From: JBGYPP01 sp041838515 | GTDB taxonomy: Bacteria; Bacillota; Clostridia; Lachnospirales; Lachnospiraceae | Direction of reading: 5' to 3' | Assembly: GCA_041838515.1 (NCBI GenBank) | Contig: JBGYPP010000078.1 | Location: 1-53,388 of the forward strand | DNA length: 53,388 nucleotides | Part shown: piece by piece, positions 49,297 to 53,388 of the stretch | Numbering within the stretch: position 1 is the stretch's first letter | Layout: every line of letters begins with the position of its first letter | Notes under the pieces: generated by a model | What the model was told of the DNA's origin: nothing | Database searches by the model: none | The model's input: the letters and a program-made list of their open reading frames with translations, nothing else | Position numbers and translations under genes: made by a program

Positions 49297-50514
49297 ATGG
49301 GCAGAATAGGGAGGAGGGCTGCGGCCTTGGTCTTGCTGGCCCTATGTCTTTGGGCCTGGGGCGGCCTGCGCGCAGATGCAGTGGCCTTGACCAACGCTTT
49401 GATAGAGCAGAAGCAAAATCAGATCCAGGAGGCGCAGGAGGAGAGGGAGAGGCTGCAGGGGGGCTTGACGGATGTCAAGGCCATCAAAAAAAACCTGGAG
49501 GCCAAAAAGACCAATCTGGAGGGCGTTGTGGTCACTTTGGATCAGGAGATGACCAAGATAGAGGACAATATTGAGAATCTTCGGGCACAGATCCTGGCAA
49601 AGGATGAGGAGATACGCCTGACAGAGGAGGAATTGGCCCAGGCGCTGGCGCAGGAGGCCAGCCAGCTGGCGGCCATGAAGGCCCGCATACGGTTTTTGTA
49701 CGAGCAAGGACAAACGTATGTTTGGGATGTGCTGCTGGGATCCGGAGATTTTGTGGATGTGCTGAACAAGGCAGAGTATGTGGAGAGCCTGTACGCATAT
49801 GACCGCAGGATGTGGGATGGCTATCAGGCCCAGAGGGTCTATGTAGAGCTGACAAAGGAGCAGCTGGAAACCCAGAAGGATATTTTGGACCGGCAGCGCC
49901 AGCAGGTGGAGGCGGAGCAGGCGGCATTGGATGCGCTGCTGGAGGAGAAGTCCAGGCAGCTGCAGGGTTATGTTCAGGATATACAGAACAAGGAGGAGGC
50001 TATAGCTGCCTACGAGGAGTATATACGGGAGCAGAATGCGGTGATAGCCGCGCTGGAGGCCGCAGTGGCAGAGGAGAAGCGCAGGCTGGCCTCCCAGGCC
50101 TCGGCCATACGCTATGACGGCGGCATGTTCAAATTTCCTATGGCCAGCTATAGCCGTATTTCCGACGACTTCGGCATGCGCATGCATCCCATACTGCGGG
50201 TGGAGCGCTTCCATGCCGGGGTGGACTTTGCGGCGCCGGCGGGCACGTCCATTTATGCGGCCTATGACGGCATAGTGGTGGCGGCGGATTACAATGCCAC
50301 CATGGGCAATTATGTGATGATAGATCACGGCGACAGCTTGTATACCATCTATATGCACTGTTCTTCTCTGTTTGTGTCCAAGGGTGCGGGTGTGGCCAAG
50401 GGAGATACCATAGCCAGTGTGGGTACTACGGGCCGTTCCACAGGCAATCATCTGCACTTTGGCGTACGCTTAAACGGCAATTATGTATCGCCTTGGAATT
50501 ATCTCTCCCAATAA
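49297..50514 (+). CDS. Coiled-coil M23 peptidoglycan hydrolase (EnvC/PcsB-like effector of FtsEX)
   Basis: This is a 405-residue secreted protein: signal peptide (about residues 8-28, cleavage near RADA), a long coiled coil (about 35-270) and a C-terminal M23 domain with HAGVD (His306, Asp310) and HLHF (His385, His387). The order coiled coil then LytM domain is that of EnvC-type FtsEX partners. It begins 31 bases after ftsX with GGGAGG at its start, supporting a role as the FtsEX-controlled hydrolase. Both histidine motifs are intact, so direct wall cutting is plausible. Confidence 0.92.
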   Translation: MGRIGRRAAALVLLALCLWAWGGLRADAVALTNALIEQKQNQIQEAQEERERLQGGLTDVKAIKKNLEAKKTNLEGVVVTLDQEMTKIEDNIENLRAQILAKDEEIRLTEEELAQALAQEASQLAAMKARIRFLYEQGQTYVWDVLLGSGDFVDVLNKAEYVESLYAYDRRMWDGYQAQRVYVELTKEQLETQKDILDRQRQQVEAEQAALDALLEEKSRQLQGYVQDIQNKEEAIAAYEEYIREQNAVIAALEAAVAEEKRRLASQASAIRYDGGMFKFPMASYSRISDDFGMRMHPILRVERFHAGVDFAAPAGTSIYAAYDGIVVAADYNATMGNYVMIDHGDSLYTIYMHCSSLFVSKGAGVAKGDTIASVGTTGRSTGNHLHFGVRLNGNYVSPWNYLSQ

Positions 50515-50553
50515 AGGGGAGGGCAGAGGCTGTTTGGGAAAGAAGGAGCCTAT

Positions 50554-51847
50554 ATGGAAGATAACAGACAAAGGGATGATGGGCAGAAATTCCCCGGAGC
50601 GCAGAAACCGCCCTCTTGGGAGCCTGTCAGCCGGGCAGAGGAGGACAGGCTGATACGGAAGGGGGCCAGGGAGGGGGCCCTGCTGGGTGTTTTGCTGGTG
50701 TTGCCCCTGGGCTTGCTGGCATTCTGGCTGTTTTGGGTGTATCTATCGGGACAAAATGCCCAGACTTCCCTTTCTTCGGCGGAGGAGAAGAGGGCGCTGC
50801 TGGAGAAGCTGATAGAGGAGCACTATTATCAGGAGGAGGACATAGACGCCCGGGCCTTGGAGGATGGCATGTACCGGGGTATGGTTCAGGCTCTCCAAGA
50901 TCCTTATTCGGAGTACTTTACTCCGGAGGATTTGGAGAAGCTGTTCAACCAGAGGGAAGGCATATATTACGGCATAGGCGCCTATGTGAACCAGGATCAG
51001 GAAACCGGCCTGGTGCGTATCGCCGGGCTGATCCCCGAATCGCCGGCGGAGGAGGAGGGGTTACAGGAAAATGACTTGATCTTTGCCGTGAATGGGGAAG
51101 AGATCCAGGGCAAGGAATTGCAAGAGGTCATCTCTCTGATTACCGGTCCGGAGAATACGGAGGTGAGCCTCACCATAGTCCGAGAGGGGGCCGGGGAGCT
51201 GATGGATTTTCGTCTGACCCGCAGAAAGGTGGAGAGGCGGACTGTGGACTGGGAGATGAAGGATCAGGGCATAGCCCATATTGTGTTGCGGGAATTTGAT
51301 ACGGTGACGGAGGAGCAGTTCGCCGAGGCCTTGTCCATGGCCAAGGAGAGCGGCATGAAGGCGCTGGTGCTGGATTTGCGGGGCAATATGGGCGGAAATC
51401 TGTCAACCGTGCTGGAGATAGCCCGCATGATGCTGCCGGAGGGTCTGATTGCCTATACGGAGGACAAGAACGGTGTGCGGGAGGAGTTTTTTTTGCGACG
51501 GCAAGCAGCAACTGGACATACCTATGGCGGTGCTGATCAATGGCAATTCCGCCAGCGCCTCTGAACTCCTGGCAGGAGCGTTGAGGGATTATGAAATGGC
51601 TGTACTTGTGGGAACCACCAGCTTTGGCAAGGGCATTGTGCAGGAGACCTTTCCCCTGTCGGACGGTTCGGCCCTAAAATTGACAGTCAGTCATTATTTC
51701 AGCCCCAAGGGCGTGGGCATACACGGTGTGGGCATAGCGCCGGATGTGGAGATTGCGTTTGACCGGGAGGCCTATATTGGCCCGGAAAAAAAAGACAACC
51801 AGTTGGATAAAGCCCTGGAGATTTTGTCCGGAGAATTGGCAAAGTGA
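50554..51847 (+). pseudogene. S41-family (CtpA/CtpB-type) protease, split by a frameshift
   Basis: The gene would encode about 430 residues: membrane anchor (about 43-65), PDZ domain (about 135-225) and an S41 serine protease domain. The first frame runs from 50554 to a stop at 51564; the rest continues in another frame to 51847. The break is at a run of eight T (51487-51494): with seven T the sequence reads on as EEFFCDGKQQLDIPMAVLI. The catalytic Ser in NGNSASASELL and Lys in SFGKGIVQ lie after the break, so the upstream product alone would be inactive. It could be a sequencing or assembly error, a real mutation, or slippage at the T-run. It follows the M23 gene by 39 bases. Confidence 0.85.
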
Positions 51848-51896
51848 GCAGGGCGGACAAGAGGGGACACCTGCAGGGGTGAGAAAGGAGTGGAAA

Positions 51897-53231
51897 ATGG
51901 GATTGATCAAAGCCGCATTGGGGGCAGCCGGAGGCGTGCTTGGGGATCAGTGGAAGGAGTTTTTCTACTGTGAGGCCATGACGCCTACGGTGCTGGTGAC
52001 CAAGGGCGTGAACAGAGTTGGAAGCAGAGGGACCAATACCAAGGGGGATAGCAATATTATTTCTGACGGTTCCGTGGTGGCTGTGGCTGATGGGCAGTGC
52101 GCCATTATCGTTGATCAGGGCAAGGTGGTGGAACTGTGCGCCATGCCTGGAGATTATGTCTATGACTCCAAGACGGAGCCCAGCCTGTTTGTCGGCTCGC
52201 TGAGTGAAAGCATACCGGGAGTATTTAAGTCCATGCTCCAAAGAGTAGGTTTTGGAGGCGGCACCGGCAAGGATCAGCGGGTGTATTATTTTAACACGAA
52301 GGAATTGATGGGCAATAAGTATGGCACGCCTTCTCCCATTGCTTTCCGTGTTGTGGACAACAACATAGGTTTGGATATGGATATCAGCATACGCTGTTTT
52401 GGAGAGTATAGCTATAGGATAGCCAATCCCATACTGTTCTACACAAATGTCTGCGGCAATGTGTCCGGGGAATACACCCGGGATGCTATCGATTCCCAGC
52501 TCAAGAGCGAGTTGCTGACGGCATTACAGCCGGCCTTTGCCCAGATCTCTGCCATGGGCGTGCGCTATTCTGCTCTGGGGGGGTATACCAAGGAGATCGC
52601 CAAGGCGCTGAATGCAGAGCTGAGCGCAGACTGGATAGAGAAGAGGGGCATAGAGATTGTAAATTTTGGCGTAAGCCAGGTCAAGGCCTTGGAAGAGGAC
52701 GAGGCCATGATAAAGGAGTTGCAGAGAACGGCGGTGTTCCGCAATGCCAATATGGCGGCAGCCCAACTGGTAGGCGCCCAGTCCGATGCCATGAAAATGG
52801 CGGCGGGGAATACGGCTACCGGCCCGGCCCTGGCCTTTATGAATATGAATATGGCAGCCAATGCCGGAGGCATGAACGCCGGCAATCTCTTTGCTATGGG
52901 GCAGCAGCAACAGATGCAGCAAATGCAGCAGCAGATGATGCAGCAGCAGCCCGGCTTTGGCCAAGTCCAGCCGGGTCAACAGGGTTTTCCCCAGCCCGGT
53001 TTGGGTCAGCCGGCAGCTCCGGCTCCTCAGGGCGGCGGCGAGGGTTGGACCTGTGGCTGCGGCGCCGCCAATCTGGGCAAATTCTGTCAGGAGTGCGGCG
53101 CAAAGAAGCCGGCAGGCGCAGCCCAGTACCGCTGCGACAAGTGCGGATGGCAGCCGGCTCCTGGAGGACAGCCGCCCAAATTCTGCCCTGAGTGCGGGGA
53201 TGGTTTTGACAACCAGGATATAGTGGGCTAA
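51897..53231 (+). CDS. YdjI-like SPFH protein with C-terminal zinc ribbons
   Basis: This is a 444-residue protein of the virion-core/YdjI type. The SPFH-like domain covers about residues 20-290 (EFFYCEAMTPTVLVTKG, DGQCAIIVDQGKVVELC, FGGGTGKDQRVYYFN, NFGVSQVKALEEDEAM). A Met/Gln/Gly-rich linker follows (about 310-385). Two zinc-ribbon-like cysteine sets then close the protein: CGCGAANLGKFCQECG and CDKCGWQP...CPEC. In B. subtilis YdjI helps recruit PspA to the membrane with YdjG and YdjH; no such neighbours are here. The ATG at 51897 follows AAAGGAG. The IS end begins 16 bases after its stop. Confidence 0.88.
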   Translation: MGLIKAALGAAGGVLGDQWKEFFYCEAMTPTVLVTKGVNRVGSRGTNTKGDSNIISDGSVVAVADGQCAIIVDQGKVVELCAMPGDYVYDSKTEPSLFVGSLSESIPGVFKSMLQRVGFGGGTGKDQRVYYFNTKELMGNKYGTPSPIAFRVVDNNIGLDMDISIRCFGEYSYRIANPILFYTNVCGNVSGEYTRDAIDSQLKSELLTALQPAFAQISAMGVRYSALGGYTKEIAKALNAELSADWIEKRGIEIVNFGVSQVKALEEDEAMIKELQRTAVFRNANMAAAQLVGAQSDAMKMAAGNTATGPALAFMNMNMAANAGGMNAGNLFAMGQQQQMQQMQQQMMQQQPGFGQVQPGQQGFPQPGLGQPAAPAPQGGGEGWTCGCGAANLGKFCQECGAKKPAGAAQYRCDKCGWQPAPGGQPPKFCPECGDGFDNQDIVG

Positions 53232-53247
53232 GTCTGTATGGAATATG

Positions 53248-53292
53248 GGGGGTGTTGCAGTAATGATTAAAAATCGTTACTGCAACACCCCC
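53248..53292. terminator. 45-bp palindrome, right copy
   Basis: It is base-for-base identical on the plus strand to 173-217 although the surrounding IS sequence is inverted. Both arms can form the same 21-bp stem with an AAA loop. It lies directly behind the YdjI-like gene and could terminate it. Confidence 0.65.
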
Positions 53293-53388
53293 TTAACTTT
53301 GTGTAAAGAAAAAGGGCATCGCGCTAACTTAGTTAGTGATATGTACCCAGTTCCCTGGACACATTGATTTATGATCGAGGCTCAACAG
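53248..53388 (-). mobile_element. 3' end of an IS3-family insertion sequence (right copy, inverted)
   Basis: On the minus strand this repeats the left-end element: the last transposase stop codon (complement of 53382-53384), the non-coding tail and the 45-bp palindrome at 53248-53292. Compared with 86-217 it carries about 9 extra bases around CTAACTTAGTTAG (53323-53335) and two substitutions. The element extends beyond the window. It inserted just after the YdjI-like gene without breaking it. Confidence 0.85.

Noticed and set aside
1..53388. Prophage, defence island or secondary-metabolite cluster
   Set aside because: Nearly every gene has a housekeeping family assignment. No phage structural, restriction, toxin-antitoxin, NRPS, PKS or RiPP genes were seen.

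Overview
The window reads as a stretch of ordinary chromosome from a low-oxygen Firmicute of the class Clostridia, most likely near Lachnospiraceae. This placement is inference. It rests on the gene content (reverse rubrerythrin with a PerR-type regulator, type III glutamine synthetase, an IreB-RuvX-DUF1292-RNase J-YlbF run, CvfB, a UDPGP-type uridylyltransferase beside galE) and on strong Shine-Dalgarno sites. The DNA is moderately GC-rich, yet isoleucine is written mostly as ATA. I see no prophage, CRISPR array, defence island or biosynthetic cluster.

Both window ends lie in inverted copies of the 3' end of an IS3-family insertion sequence (1-217 and 53248-53388), so the window is probably one contig bounded by repeats.

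Layout. 268-5228: VOC protein and MBL hydrolase (minus strand), UDP-sugar genes (UDPGP uridylyltransferase, galE), a small unknown gene (minus) and a small alarmone synthetase. 5714-9147: a repeat-expanded tail-anchored coiled-coil protein, a flavin reductase and a LysM/M23 peptidase. 9282-16818: murA, then a SAM-I riboswitch with metK, nfeD and an SPFH gene, then birA, an unknown gene, coaX and dusB. 16895-17946 (minus): perR and reverse rubrerythrin. 18143-21925: a two-component system and an RsmF-type rRNA methyltransferase. 22038-26076: a sugar ABC importer without an ATPase, and a 2-hydroxyacid dehydrogenase. 26089-30166: prmA, rsmE, a cysteine desulfurase and thiI. 30303-30976: divergent HPr-like and small membrane protein genes. 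31010-40751: mtaB, then ireB-ruvX-DUF1292-rnj-ylbF-mltG-like-trmR-U32, then mnmG and rsmG. 40856-43162: glnN and tRNA-Gln. 43372-47545: a chemoreceptor, cvfB and a CdaR-type regulator. 47630-51847: ftsE, ftsX, an M23 hydrolase and a frameshifted S41 protease. 51897-53231: a second SPFH protein with zinc ribbons.

Two themes stand out. One is RNA modification: dusB, rsmF, rsmE, the desulfurase with thiI, mtaB, trmR with U32, mnmG and rsmG all lie within 25 kb. The other is envelope work: MurA, two M23 peptidases, FtsEX, a truncated MltG-like protein, the S41 protease and two SPFH proteins. The oddest single features are the T8-tract frameshift in the S41 gene, the 156-bp coding repeats, a SAM riboswitch that may also govern an NfeD/SPFH pair, and the ATA codon bias.
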